A stretch of DNA of 64,000 nt, from the NCBI GenBank assembly GCA_947502495.1, contig CANNAC010000007.1:124001-188000 (forward strand), given 5' to 3'. The stretch comes from an uncultured Flavobacteriaceae bacterium (lineage in GTDB: Bacteria > Bacteroidota > Bacteroidia > Flavobacteriales > Flavobacteriaceae). Positions within the stretch are counted from its first letter, which is position 1. The number at the start of each line of letters is the position of its first letter. Under the pieces are notes generated by a model, which did no database searches, was not told the origin of the DNA, and was given only the letters and a program-made list of their open reading frames with translations. Positions 49,245-58,319 of the stretch are shown in pieces. A program made the position numbers and the translations under genes.

Positions 49245-49730
49245 ATGGATTATCAAACAACGGTTTCAGGAAATGAAACAAAAAACAAGAAGAAGATTAA
49301 AAAAGAAGTAAAAGCATTCGATCAAAAACCAACCAACGCATTTATAGGTGCTTCCTGGTCTGTTTTATTAGTCGGCGTAGTTTCCTATTGCATCGGTTTA
49401 TGGAATGCAGGAATGGAATTAAACGAAAAAGGCTATTACTTCACCGTTTTACTTTTTGGTTTGTTCTCGGTTATTTCTGTTCAAAAAGCAGTTAGAGACA
49501 AAATGGAAAATATTCAGGTTACCGAAATGTATTACAGTATCAGTTGGTTTACAACCATTGTATCTATTGCATTATTAGTGGTAGGTCTATGGAATGCCGA
49601 TTTAGAACTTAGTGAAAAAGGTTTTTATGCCATGTCCTTTGTATTGAGTTTGTTTGCCGCAATTGCAGTGCAAAAAAACACAAGAGATGTTGCATTTATA
49701 GATAATAACAACGAAACAGAAGAGCTTTAA
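49245..49730 (+). CDS. YiaA/B family inner membrane protein
   Basis: The start at 49245 ([14 protein letters not shown]) gives 161 residues. Upstream in-frame codons have no typical N-terminus and cross the promoter region. The protein has two copies of the YiaAB two-helix domain: [20 protein letters not shown] with [15 protein letters not shown], and the second with [19 protein letters not shown]. The function of this family is unknown; it is a small inner membrane protein. Confidence 0.88.
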   Translation: MDYQTTVSGNETKNKKKIKKEVKAFDQKPTNAFIGASWSVLLVGVVSYCIGLWNAGMELNEKGYYFTVLLFGLFSVISVQKAVRDKMENIQVTEMYYSISWFTTIVSIALLVVGLWNADLELSEKGFYAMSFVLSLFAAIAVQKNTRDVAFIDNNNETEEL

Positions 49731-49763
49731 AACTTTGTTTTGATGATTGGTTTTTATAAACCC

Positions 49764-49793
49764 AAAGCCTCGCAATTCGTTTTGCGAGGTTTT
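49764..49793. terminator. Terminator after the YiaA/B gene
   Basis: CCTCGCAA and TTGCGAGG arms around a short loop, with AAAG on the left and TTTT on the right, 34 bases after the stop codon. Confidence 0.8.
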
Positions 49794-49838
49794 AAACCAA
49801 AGAACTATCGCTATCTTTAAATTTTAAATGAAGAAGTC

Positions 49839-51122
49839 ATGCACTCAAAAATTATAAAAGAATTACCAGATTTGATTAAAAATGAAGTGATTTCAAAAGA
49901 AGTCGCTTTAAAAATCGAATCGTATTATAGATCCAAGGAAGAAAATGCACCTAATAAACTGTTCTTAGTTTTTGGCGTATTTGGTTCTTTATTAATAGGA
50001 CTAGGTCTTATTTTAATGCTTGCCCATAACTGGGATCAATTTTCAAGAGCTATTAAAACGATATTCGCTTTTCTGCCTTTGGTTATCGGACAACTTTTTG
50101 TTGGCTATTCTATCTTGAAAAAGAAAAGTCGCACCTGGAAAGAAGCTTCCGGAACCTTTCTCTTTTTTGCCGTTGGTGCTAGTATTGCTTTGGTGAGTCA
50201 GATTTATCATCTACCAGGAGATTTAAGTAGCTTTTTATTAACTTGGATAGTACTTTGTTTACCTGTAATTTATTTACTAAAATCACATGTTTTAGCAATA
50301 TTACATATTGTTTTTGCAACCTATTTTGCTTGTGAAAGTGGTTATGGCTATTCCTCTTCAGGGAACTCACCTTGGTTGTACATTCTAATGATTGCTTTGG
50401 TTTTACCGCACTATTATATGCTGTTGAAACAAAATCCTAAAGCAAATATTACATCGCTTTTAAATTGGTTTATTCCTTTAAGTGCAACGATTGTTCTTGG
50501 CGCATTTGTAGAAATAAATTATAGTATTGGTTTCTTATTGTATATAATTCTTTTCGGATTGTTTTACAATATTGGGAAAATTCCTTTTTTCTATACCCAG
50601 CAATTAAGACGAAATGGATATATCATTATTGGTTCTATAGGAACTATTATCATTCTGTTATGGACGAGCTTTACATGGATTTGGGAAGATTTAATACGAG
50701 AAGTGGTTTTCTTTTCGAACGAGTTTTACATTGCTATTGCTTTATTTTTAGGAGCTCTTGCGGTTCTAGGCTATTCCTATTACAAGAAATGGATGAAAGG
50801 GTTTCATTTGTTTCAATATGTGTTTATCTTTTTTAGTATGCTCTTTTTCTTCGGATTTTCTTCGGAAACCATACCAACCATTTTAGTGAACGTTTTTCTA
50901 TTTGTCTTAGGATTAATAACCATAAAAATAGGAGCAGATCGCTTTCATTTTGGGGTTTTAAATTATGGATTATTCATTATAACAAGCTTAGTGGTTTGTA
51001 GATTTTTTGACACAAACATGTCTTTTGTTATAAGAGGATTATTGTTTGTAACCGTTGGTTTCGGATTTTTTATAACCAATTATTGGATGCTTAAAAAACA
51101 AAAACAAACAGTTAAAAAATAA
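49839..51122 (+). CDS. DUF2157 integral membrane protein
   Basis: The 427-residue protein has a cytoplasmic N-terminal domain (about residues 1-40), then about ten to twelve hydrophobic helices to the end. LVFGVFGSLLIGLGLILMLA (about 46-65) and the following HNWDQFSRAIKTIFAF are the characteristic DUF2157 start. The function is unknown. It is followed after seven bases by a GDYXXLXY protein gene, a pair often found together in Bacteroidota and other bacteria. Confidence 0.88.
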   Translation: MHSKIIKELPDLIKNEVISKEVALKIESYYRSKEENAPNKLFLVFGVFGSLLIGLGLILMLAHNWDQFSRAIKTIFAFLPLVIGQLFVGYSILKKKSRTWKEASGTFLFFAVGASIALVSQIYHLPGDLSSFLLTWIVLCLPVIYLLKSHVLAILHIVFATYFACESGYGYSSSGNSPWLYILMIALVLPHYYMLLKQNPKANITSLLNWFIPLSATIVLGAFVEINYSIGFLLYIILFGLFYNIGKIPFFYTQQLRRNGYIIIGSIGTIIILLWTSFTWIWEDLIREVVFFSNEFYIAIALFLGALAVLGYSYYKKWMKGFHLFQYVFIFFSMLFFFGFSSETIPTILVNVFLFVLGLITIKIGADRFHFGVLNYGLFIITSLVVCRFFDTNMSFVIRGLLFVTVGFGFFITNYWMLKKQKQTVKK

Positions 51123-51129
51123 GGTACAC

Positions 51130-51687
51130 ATGAAAACAATTCCCCTATTTATTTTATTCGTCCTAGTAGCACTTATACAATTATTTGTACCTGCTCAAAT
51201 GATTTTTAATCAAGAAAACACGCTAGAAGAAGGTACAGCGTATAAGTTTAGAACGCAGCCTATTGATCCCACAGATCCTTTCCGTGGAAAATATATAACA
51301 CTTCGCTATGATATAAATGCATACCCAACAACAGATTCTATTTGGGAACCACAACAAGATATTTTTGTCTATCTAAAAACAGACAGTTTAGGGTTTGGAA
51401 AAATTGACCAAGTAAGTAAAATACCTTTAGAAGCGGAAGCGGAATATATTATTGCTAAAGTGAATGTGTATGATAAATATCAAGACGTACTGCGTATTCA
51501 TTTGCCTTTTGATCGTTTTTATATGAAGGAAACAAAAGCTAAAGATGCTGAAATTGCACATAGAAAAGCACAGCGTGATAGCTTGCCAAATAATACGTAC
51601 GCTTTAGTTTTTGTTAAGGATGGCGCTTCGGTTTTAGAGAATGTATTTATAAATGATATTCCTATATCTGATTATGTTGAAAAGTAG
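51130..51687 (+). CDS. GDYXXLXY-domain protein
   Basis: The 185-residue protein has one N-terminal membrane helix (about 4-22) and a periplasmic domain starting TYKFRTQPIDPTDPFRGKYI, where RGKYITLRYD fits the GDYXXLXY signature with the Gly-Asp replaced by Gly-Lys. It is the usual partner of DUF2157 proteins and the two genes are seven bases apart. The function of the pair is unknown. A membrane enzyme or transport helper is conceivable. Confidence 0.85.
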   Translation: MKTIPLFILFVLVALIQLFVPAQMIFNQENTLEEGTAYKFRTQPIDPTDPFRGKYITLRYDINAYPTTDSIWEPQQDIFVYLKTDSLGFGKIDQVSKIPLEAEAEYIIAKVNVYDKYQDVLRIHLPFDRFYMKETKAKDAEIAHRKAQRDSLPNNTYALVFVKDGASVLENVFINDIPISDYVEK

Positions 51688-51709
51688 CATATTATTGGCT
51701 AACTTTGAA

Positions 51710-51717
51710 TATAAACT
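51710..51717 (+). promoter_or_regulatory. Possible -7 element before the M49-like peptidase gene
   Basis: TAACTTTG fits TAnnTTTG and lies 15 bases before the start codon at 51733. No well-placed TTG was found upstream. Confidence 0.35.
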
Positions 51718-51732
51718 AATCTAGATATAAAA

Positions 51733-53373
51733 ATGAAACAATTTATAATTCTTTTAATTACTGCTTCTTTTGTGTTTTCTTGTAAAACAGATAAAAAGAA
51801 CATCGATGAAATAGTAGAAGTAACCCAAACAGAAATGGAACAGAATTTAAATAAATACGTGTCGGTGAAACTTACTGCAGATGTAAGTGTCCTTACCGAA
51901 AACGAACAAAAAATGCTTCCTATTTTAATCGATGCAGCAAATAAAATGAACGATTTGTTTTGGTATGAATCTTATGGCGATTGTGATGCTTTGTTAAATA
52001 CTATTTCAGATAAAGACACCAAGCAATTTGTGAAAATTAATTATGGACCTTGGGATAGGTTAAATGGAAATATCTCTTTTGTAGAAGGAATCGAAGCGAA
52101 GCCTTTAGGTGCAAACTTTTATCCGAAAGACATGACAAAAGAAGAGTTTGAAGCAGCGGATATGGTAGATAAGTCTAGCATTTATAATTTTGTGCGTCGT
52201 GATGAAAACGGAAAATTATTTACTATTCCATATCATGAAAAGTTTAAACATGAAGTAGAGGAGGTTTCCGAGTTATTATTAGAAGCTTCTACGCTTGCTG
52301 AGGATGCAGGATTAAAAAACTATTTAGAATTACGTGCGGCAGCAATGTTGAATGACGAATACCAAAAAAGTGATTTTGCTTGGATGGATATGAAAACAAA
52401 TACATTGGATATTGTTATCGGTCCAATTGAAACCTACGAAGACCAAATGTTTGGAAACAAAGCGTCTCATGAAGGCTATGTGCTTATTAAAGATCAAGCG
52501 TGGAGTAAACGTTTAGAGAAGTTTTCGGCATACTTACCAGAACTTCAAAAAGGATTACCTGTAGATGCTGCTTATAAAAAAGAAACGCCGGGAACCGATA
52601 GCGATTTAAATGCGTATGATGTGGTGTTTTATGCTGGAGATTGTAATTCTGGTGGAAAAACGATCGCAATAAATTTACCAAATGACGAAGAAGTACAATT
52701 AGCAAAAGGAACGAGAAGATTGCAACTTAAAAATGCAATGCAAGCGAAGTTTGATAAAATATTAGTTCCAATTTCGGAAGTGTTAATAGATGAAAGTCAG
52801 CGTAAACACATCACCTTTGATGCCTTTTTTGCAAATACGATGTTTCATGAAGTTGCTCATGGTTTAGGAATTAAAAATACGATTGATGGAAAAGGGACCG
52901 TTAGAGAATCTTTAAAAGAACATTCTAGTGCACTAGAAGAAGGTAAAGCAGATATTCTTGGTTTATATATGATTCAGCAATTACACGCTAAAGGCGAATT
53001 GGAAGAAGATATTAAAGATAATATGGTGACTTTTATGGCTGGTATTTTTAGATCGGTACGTTTCGGAGCTTCTTCAGCACATGGAAAAGCAAATATGATT
53101 CGTTTTAATTTCTTTAAAGAAAAAGGCGCTTTTACTAGAAATGAAGATGGTACTTTTAAAGTGAACTTTGATAAAATGGAAGTTGCGATGACCGATTTGT
53201 CGAATCTTATTTTAACGCTTCAAGGAAATGGAGATTATGATGGTGTAGCAAAATTGGTAGCAGATAAAGGCGTTATTTCTTCCGGATTACAAGCCGATTT
53301 AGATCGATTAAGTGCTGCTAATATTCCTGTAGATGTTGTTTTTGAACAAGGAAAAAAGGTGCTTGGTTTATAG
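51733..53373 (+). CDS. Dipeptidyl-peptidase III (M49)-like zinc peptidase lipoprotein
   Basis: The 546-residue protein has a lipobox (SFVFSC, Cys 16). The zinc site is HEVAH at residues 372-376 with the second motif EEGKAD at 402-407; in M49 dipeptidyl-peptidase III these are HELLGH and EECRAE. The spacing is that of M49 and the fold is expected to match, but the shorter HExxH spacing (one residue less) is a distinct variant. It may remove dipeptides from peptide N-termini in the periplasm. Zinc-dependent activity is inferred. Confidence 0.82.
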   Translation: MKQFIILLITASFVFSCKTDKKNIDEIVEVTQTEMEQNLNKYVSVKLTADVSVLTENEQKMLPILIDAANKMNDLFWYESYGDCDALLNTISDKDTKQFVKINYGPWDRLNGNISFVEGIEAKPLGANFYPKDMTKEEFEAADMVDKSSIYNFVRRDENGKLFTIPYHEKFKHEVEEVSELLLEASTLAEDAGLKNYLELRAAAMLNDEYQKSDFAWMDMKTNTLDIVIGPIETYEDQMFGNKASHEGYVLIKDQAWSKRLEKFSAYLPELQKGLPVDAAYKKETPGTDSDLNAYDVVFYAGDCNSGGKTIAINLPNDEEVQLAKGTRRLQLKNAMQAKFDKILVPISEVLIDESQRKHITFDAFFANTMFHEVAHGLGIKNTIDGKGTVRESLKEHSSALEEGKADILGLYMIQQLHAKGELEEDIKDNMVTFMAGIFRSVRFGASSAHGKANMIRFNFFKEKGAFTRNEDGTFKVNFDKMEVAMTDLSNLILTLQGNGDYDGVAKLVADKGVISSGLQADLDRLSAANIPVDVVFEQGKKVLGL

Positions 53374-53395
53374 ATGGAATAGAAAATAGAAAAGA

Positions 53396-53423
53396 GAGAA
53401 TAGAGAATAGAGAATAGAGAATA
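53396..53423 (+). repeat. Four perfect 7-bp tandem repeats (GAGAATA)
   Basis: GAGAATA occurs four times in a row just after the M49-like gene and before its terminator. The preceding AGAAAATAGAAAAGA looks like a decayed extension. The unit length equals that of the array before paaA. Confidence 0.9.
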
Positions 53424-53428
53424 TAAAA

Positions 53429-53461
53429 AAAAGGCTTCCGTGAAAACGAAAGCCTTTTTTT
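53429..53461. terminator. Terminator between the M49-like and diheme genes
   Basis: AAAGGCTTCCG and CGAAAGCCTTT arms with one mismatch, an A-run on the left and a T-run on the right. It serves both convergent genes. Confidence 0.9.
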
Positions 53462-53481
53462 TGTGTTTATTTTAATGTAAA

Positions 53482-54723
53482 CTATAAAGAATCTACAAAT
53501 TGTTCAATTAAATCATAACCTTCATCATGTATGATTGTTGTTCCAATATACGGCATAGAATACCCATTTAAATAGTTTTGGGTTCTAGCTAAAATGGTGT
53601 ATCTAAACGTGTAAATGTCGGTATTATCAAAAGGCGTTTCATATCTAAAATCTAGACTGCTAAGCAGGTCACAAGTTCCTCCTGGTTGGTGACAATGTGC
53701 GCAGTTTACATCAAAATAAGCTCTAGTTCTTTCCATTAAACTATAATCATCTCTGTTGGTCCAATCTGGTAAAACAGATACAATAGAAGGATCTGTAAGG
53801 TTAGAAAGGTAATTGTTATCTATAAAATCTTGTAGTTGGTTATTAAAATGCATAGAACGTAATTTTGGTCCTAAGGGAAGTATCTGCTCGTTATTACTAT
53901 GGCACTGAAAACAATCTGTGTTAGACGGTATTTGGTAATTTAAATTCTTTGTGTCTCCACTATTATCGACATAGCTATAAGCAACTACACTTCCATCGGT
54001 ATCTAAAGTTGCTTCGGTTTGAGCAGCATTCCATTTATAATTTCCTGTAACCCAAGCGCCACTTTGTTTTATTAAAACTCTAGTTTCCATAATTCGCTTT
54101 CCTAATGTTTCATCACGTTCATCATTAAAATAGTAGAATGTTTTTGCAATAACAGTATTGTCAGGAAATGCTGGTAAACCATTATCTACATATTGCATCG
54201 TTTCGCCAGAAGGCAAAGCAATTAAGCGTTGTTTATGTGAGTAATCTGTAAATAAAGGAGTTGTTAAGTCATATTCAAAAGCATAAATACTCGGTGTTAA
54301 ATCTTCAAGAGTACCAGAAAAGATATTAAGATCGGAAAGATTATTTAGCAGTTGAGGAATAACTGCGGGAGCTGCTGTAGTAAAGGTTACAACTTCTGTT
54401 TGCATACTCACATTATCGCTACAAATAGATTGTATATATACTTGGTATGTAGTGTTTGCTTCTAAGTTCACTAAAGTTGCGGTTGTTTCTGTGACTTGTA
54501 CAACTTCGCCTAAGCCTAACATAAAACCAGAAATACCATATTCTAAATTATAGGTTGCAGAAGTATTACTGTCTTCCCAAGAAATGATAGCACTTTCATG
54601 GGGTGTATCACTAATTTGAATGTTGGTTGGTACGGTGCATTGCGTGATAAAGTCGTCGTCAAGATCATTAAAACAAGACACTAATGTAAATGCAAATAAT
54701 AGGGTGAAAATTACTTTCTTCAT
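53482..54723 (-). CDS. Diheme cytochrome c-like lipoprotein with fibronectin type III domain
   Basis: The 413-residue protein has a lipobox (TLVSC, Cys 17), an fn3 domain (about 31-117; ATYNLEYG, LEANTTYQVYIQSIC), and two CxxCH heme motifs at residues 271-275 (CFQCH) and 341-345 (CAHCH) in the SO_2930-type layout with LGPKLRSM and VNCAHCHQPGG. It should carry two c-type hemes at the cell envelope. Electron transfer is likely; the partner is unknown. An fn3 domain on such a cytochrome is unusual. Confidence 0.85.
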   Translation of the reverse strand: MKKVIFTLLFAFTLVSCFNDLDDDFITQCTVPTNIQISDTPHESAIISWEDSNTSATYNLEYGISGFMLGLGEVVQVTETTATLVNLEANTTYQVYIQSICSDNVSMQTEVVTFTTAAPAVIPQLLNNLSDLNIFSGTLEDLTPSIYAFEYDLTTPLFTDYSHKQRLIALPSGETMQYVDNGLPAFPDNTVIAKTFYYFNDERDETLGKRIMETRVLIKQSGAWVTGNYKWNAAQTEATLDTDGSVVAYSYVDNSGDTKNLNYQIPSNTDCFQCHSNNEQILPLGPKLRSMHFNNQLQDFIDNNYLSNLTDPSIVSVLPDWTNRDDYSLMERTRAYFDVNCAHCHQPGGTCDLLSSLDFRYETPFDNTDIYTFRYTILARTQNYLNGYSMPYIGTTIIHDEGYDLIEQFVDSL

Positions 54724-54780
54724 GATATTAGATTAAATAGCAGTCGTGAAAGTAATAAAATGGTTGTTAAAATGAATAAA

Positions 54781-54811
54781 AAATGCCTATAAATTCAATT
54801 TATAGGCATTT
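54781..54811 (-). terminator. Terminator after the M28 peptidase gene
   Basis: AAATGCCTATAAATT and AATTTATAGGCATTT pair perfectly around one base, with A-run and T-run flanks. It lies 27 bases after the stop of the peptidase gene on the minus strand. Confidence 0.9.
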
Positions 54812-54837
54812 TTTAAAAGAAATGAATACCGTTTTTC

Positions 54838-55998
54838 TTAATTCAGTATTAGTTTTTTAGTCGTTGTTTTAGCATTCGTCTTAACAACCGCTATATAAAC
54901 TCCTTTTTGTAAATGCTTTAGATTTATGGATTCTACGGTCTGTAGGTTTGTTTTTGTGTATACTTCTTTTCCTAATACATCATAGATCGTTATGGAATTA
55001 TTCATACTGTTGTTATCTGAAATATTAAGATGCACCATACCATTTGTACTCGGATTTGGATATATTTTAAATGTATTCTGTTCGTTTTCATTAATACTTA
55101 ATGGATTCGAACTAGCAAATTCTAATAAAGCACCCAAAGCACCTTTAGTGACTTCGGTTAAAAATGCAGGATCCATATTTGCTAAAGTATCTGTCGGTGA
55201 GTGCGGATGTGAGGATTCGTTTGTTTCATACAAACCCGTTATAATTTCACCGTTATTTTCAAAAGGAATATAATCGGATGCATAGGCATAAGAGATTTGT
55301 GTGTCTAGGCTAGAATAAAATTCTATAGAATTAGCAAGAATTGTTGTCATTGCTGATGAAGCACTATTGTTTGCTGGAGGATTACTTCTATCTTCTTCGC
55401 AAGTAATCGTATTGTTTGTTTCTCCACTAACACCGCCTACTTGATCAATATTAAAAACCAAATGAATATCTAAATTATCTATGTTTACGGTATTATCTAC
55501 ATAATAATTACTACCAACTAAACCATCTTCTTCTCCACTAAAGTGTATAAATTTTATAGAATACTCGGTATTTATATCTTTTAATAATCTGGCTATTTCT
55601 AGTAATAAAACAGTGCCACTACCATTGTCATTAGTTCCAGGGCCATTAATAGTGTCATAATGCGCGTCAATAATTATAAAGGTATTTGGATAAACAGTTC
55701 CCGTTTTAGTAATAATGATATTATTGCTTGTTCCAGAAGAATAGGTGAAAGGTTGTAAAACAACATCGGTATAACCTAAAGAAGTATAGCGTGAAGAAAT
55801 CCAGTTTTCTGCATCGGTTAAATTAGTAGAACCAACATCTTTTACTCCAAAACCCTCAAAGGTAGTTAAGTCTGCAAGTATATTTGTAGCAGAAACATTG
55901 TCTACAACACTTTGGTAGTAGGTGTTGTAATTTTGAGCGTAGGTTGTTACACTTATAAAAAGTAGTAATATCGTTTTTGTAAATTTGGATTTCATCAA
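54838..55998 (-). CDS. M28 family metallopeptidase with T9SS sorting domain
   Basis: The 386-residue protein has a signal peptide (to about residue 22, TTYAQ), an M28 peptidase domain with the co-catalytic zinc motifs DAHYDT and GTNDNGSGT, HFSGEEDGLVGS and NIDQVGG, then HSPTDT near residue 270. The last 75 residues form a T9SS type A sorting domain (FKIYPNPSTNGMVHLNISD ... TTKKLILN). It is a secreted aminopeptidase, probably nutrient-scavenging. Confidence 0.93.
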   Translation of the reverse strand: MMKSKFTKTILLLFISVTTYAQNYNTYYQSVVDNVSATNILADLTTFEGFGVKDVGSTNLTDAENWISSRYTSLGYTDVVLQPFTYSSGTSNNIIITKTGTVYPNTFIIIDAHYDTINGPGTNDNGSGTVLLLEIARLLKDINTEYSIKFIHFSGEEDGLVGSNYYVDNTVNIDNLDIHLVFNIDQVGGVSGETNNTITCEEDRSNPPANNSASSAMTTILANSIEFYSSLDTQISYAYASDYIPFENNGEIITGLYETNESSHPHSPTDTLANMDPAFLTEVTKGALGALLEFASSNPLSINENEQNTFKIYPNPSTNGMVHLNISDNNSMNNSITIYDVLGKEVYTKTNLQTVESINLKHLQKGVYIAVVKTNAKTTTKKLILN

Positions 55999-56034
55999 TA
56001 GTAATTTTATGCTAAAGTATAATAATTTTTACTA

Positions 56035-56565
56035 CTAGTTAAGTACGCAGGTTATAGTTACGGTTGCTTCTGTGCCAACTCGCATGGTACCAAACTCTTC
56101 GCCTATTTTATAATCGAATCTATTGATTACTAAATTACCTGTAAATGTGTTTTCTGAAAAAGTAAAGGGAATTTCAACATCTTTACTAACTCCGTGAATT
56201 GTTAGGTTTCCTGTAGTTTGATATCCACTGGATGTTTTTGTGATGGACGAAGATTCAAAACAAATCTTTGGATATTTTTCAACATCAAAGAAATCGGATG
56301 TGCGTAAATGAGTATCTCTTTTATTATTTTTAGTATTTATAGTAGCTGCATCTACACAAATATCAAAGTTTGCAGATTGTAAATCGGCCGTGTCTAAATG
56401 GAAATCGCCTTGCATTCCTGTAAACGTTCCTTTTACTTTAAAGATGCCGCCTCCAGTAATATGAAAGTTGATTTTAGATTTTTCTTTGTTTATCGTTTGC
56501 TGTGCTCTACTTGTAGAAGTGCTACAAATAAACAATAAGGCCAATAAAAATGCGATGTTTTTCAT
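56035..56565 (-). CDS. YceI family protein, copy 1
   Basis: The 176-residue protein has a signal peptide (to about residue 21) and a YceI lipocalin-like beta barrel: GGGIFKVKGTFTGMQGDF, KRDTHLRTSDFFDVEKYP and GNLTIHGVSKDVEIPFTF. YceI proteins bind isoprenoid-like lipids in the periplasm. It is about half identical to the next upstream gene, so the two are tandem duplicates, 73 bases apart on the same strand. Confidence 0.92.
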   Translation of the reverse strand: MKNIAFLLALLFICSTSTSRAQQTINKEKSKINFHITGGGIFKVKGTFTGMQGDFHLDTADLQSANFDICVDAATINTKNNKRDTHLRTSDFFDVEKYPKICFESSSITKTSSGYQTTGNLTIHGVSKDVEIPFTFSENTFTGNLVINRFDYKIGEEFGTMRVGTEATVTITCVLN

Positions 56566-56638
56566 GTTTTCTAATTATTATATACAAATAGTCGAATTAA
56601 AAGGATAATAATTTCAACGGCATTCATTAAAACGAACG

Positions 56639-57163
56639 CTAAAGAGCAACGCAGGTTATTTTAATTTTTACCATAGTACCAATAACGAAAGGGTTTTGGT
56701 TTTCACCAAGATGATAATCGGTTCTATTTATTTTAAATTCTCCAACAAAGGTTTTGTTTTTATAGGTAAACGGAATACTAACATCTCGCGTAACACCTAA
56801 CATAGTTAGTTTTCCAGTTGCTGTATAACCAGTTTCTGCTCTTTTTATAGTGGAAGATGTAAAACAAATGGTTGGATTATTAGCGACATAAAAGAAATCT
56901 TCCGAACGTAAATGTGTGTCTCTTTTTTCGTTTTCGGTATCTACCGTTTCTGCAGCAATACAGACATTAATGTTAGACGTGCTCCAATCTTCCGGATCTA
57001 TATTTAGGGTTCCTGTCATTTCTTTAAATGTGCCTTTCACGTTACTTAAAACCAAATTGTTAATTTTAAAATCAACAACAGATTTTTCTGTATTCACATT
57101 TTGAGCTTGAAATGCAATTGGAAATAAAAATAAAAGCACTAGTAAAAGGGATAACTTTTTCAT
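56639..57163 (-). CDS. YceI family protein, copy 2
   Basis: The 174-residue protein has a signal peptide (to about residue 20, AFQAQ) and the same barrel pattern as copy 1: VKGTFKEMTGTLNIDPEDW, KRDTHLRSEDFFYVANNP and GKLTMLGVTRDVSIPFTY. Divergence between the copies suggests old duplication and separate ligands. It is the first gene of the pair in the direction of transcription. Confidence 0.92.
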   Translation of the reverse strand: MKKLSLLLVLLFLFPIAFQAQNVNTEKSVVDFKINNLVLSNVKGTFKEMTGTLNIDPEDWSTSNINVCIAAETVDTENEKRDTHLRSEDFFYVANNPTICFTSSTIKRAETGYTATGKLTMLGVTRDVSIPFTYKNKTFVGEFKINRTDYHLGENQNPFVIGTMVKIKITCVAL

Positions 57164-57317
57164 TTTTAAAAGTTTTAATTCTAGTTATTGCTTAGGGAGT
57201 AATTAGAACTAAATATAATAAAAAAAAAGGAACTACATTTCTGTAATTCCTTTAGTTTCCACATTTTTCCTGTTTGTTTTTTGAAAGTCTTTGCTTTAAA
57301 AATGAAATGTTCTGTGA

Positions 57318-58172
57318 TTAGCAACCCAATAATCCGAAAGAGACTACAAGTTCTTGATCTATTTTTTCTCCTTTTTCATTTTCAGCAGGTTTCCATTTTT
57401 GATTGGTTTTAGTAATAAGTTCGATCATCGCTTTATCTACTAAAGGATAATTGGAGGTTCTATCTAATCTAGTATTTTCTATGTTTCCTTCTTTAGTAAC
57501 CGTAAAATATAGTTTTGCGGCTTGTAGTTTATTTTGATCTACTTCTTTTCTAGCTTCTTTGCTGTTTTCTTTTAAATAGTTTTGCAAAGCGTCTTTACCT
57601 TCTATATAGACTGCTTGCTTTTCTGGAACAATGGTAAGATGCGGCGAAGCATAGTTGTATTCTAATTTTCCGGTGGTGTTGTTCTTTTCTTGATAATCTA
57701 TTCTAATTAAAAAATTAGTGGCATAATTAGCTGTTTGCAAAAGTTCTAATTGCGCTTTGGTTAATGTTTTGCTATATCCAATTGCTCGTTTTTGGGTTTG
57801 TATATCATTTTCAATAATAATAACTTCAACCGATTTTAATATTTCAATATTCCATAATTCTTCCCAACTAAAGAAATCTTCAATAGAGGTTGCCTTGGCA
57901 ATGTCTCCTTTTTTAATAGGACTAAATCTAGGGCCAACATTATAATTAAAATCTTCTGTTGGTATTGTTGCTTCGGTGTAGTTTATTAATATAGGACCAA
58001 TAGGTGGTTTAAAATGTGAATTGGAATTTATTGGTTCTTCCGTAGTTGTATTAACGGCAAGGTCGCTTTTAGCAGAAGCTTCCGTTTTTGAATCCTTCCA
58101 ATTTAGTACTCCAAAAGCGGTTAGACTTAACATAATAAGAACTGCACATAATATAATAAGGCTCTTTTTCAT
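57318..58172 (-). CDS. TonB C-terminal domain protein
   Basis: The 284-residue protein has an N-terminal membrane helix (about residues 5-24) and a C-terminal TonB-like domain (about 205-280, QAAKLYFTVTKEGNIENTRL and KWKPAENEKGEKIDQELVVSF). Energy-transducing TonB proteins couple the proton gradient to outer membrane transport. The middle region (ESLSxx..., EDFFSWEELWNIEILKSVEVI) is long and atypical, so it may instead be a signalling relative. It is divergent from the membrane-tethered winged-helix regulator at 58320. Confidence 0.82.
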   Translation of the reverse strand: MKKSLIILCAVLIMLSLTAFGVLNWKDSKTEASAKSDLAVNTTTEEPINSNSHFKPPIGPILINYTEATIPTEDFNYNVGPRFSPIKKGDIAKATSIEDFFSWEELWNIEILKSVEVIIIENDIQTQKRAIGYSKTLTKAQLELLQTANYATNFLIRIDYQEKNNTTGKLEYNYASPHLTIVPEKQAVYIEGKDALQNYLKENSKEARKEVDQNKLQAAKLYFTVTKEGNIENTRLDRTSNYPLVDKAMIELITKTNQKWKPAENEKGEKIDQELVVSFGLLGC

Positions 58173-58319
58173 AATAGGTATATTTAATGATTAATAATTA
58201 ATTCCTTTTTGAACTACTGTAAAACTACAAGATGGATATATGGAAAATGTCAAAAGAATGTAAAAGAAGTGTCAACTATTGTAAAAAGTCCTGAAATTGT
58301 ATGTTATTTACCAATACTT

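Noticed and set aside
58209-58319. Upstream start for the membrane-tethered regulator
   Set aside because: It would need a TTG start and adds 37 residues with no typical membrane or signal features; ATG 58320 precedes the hydrophobic segment directly.
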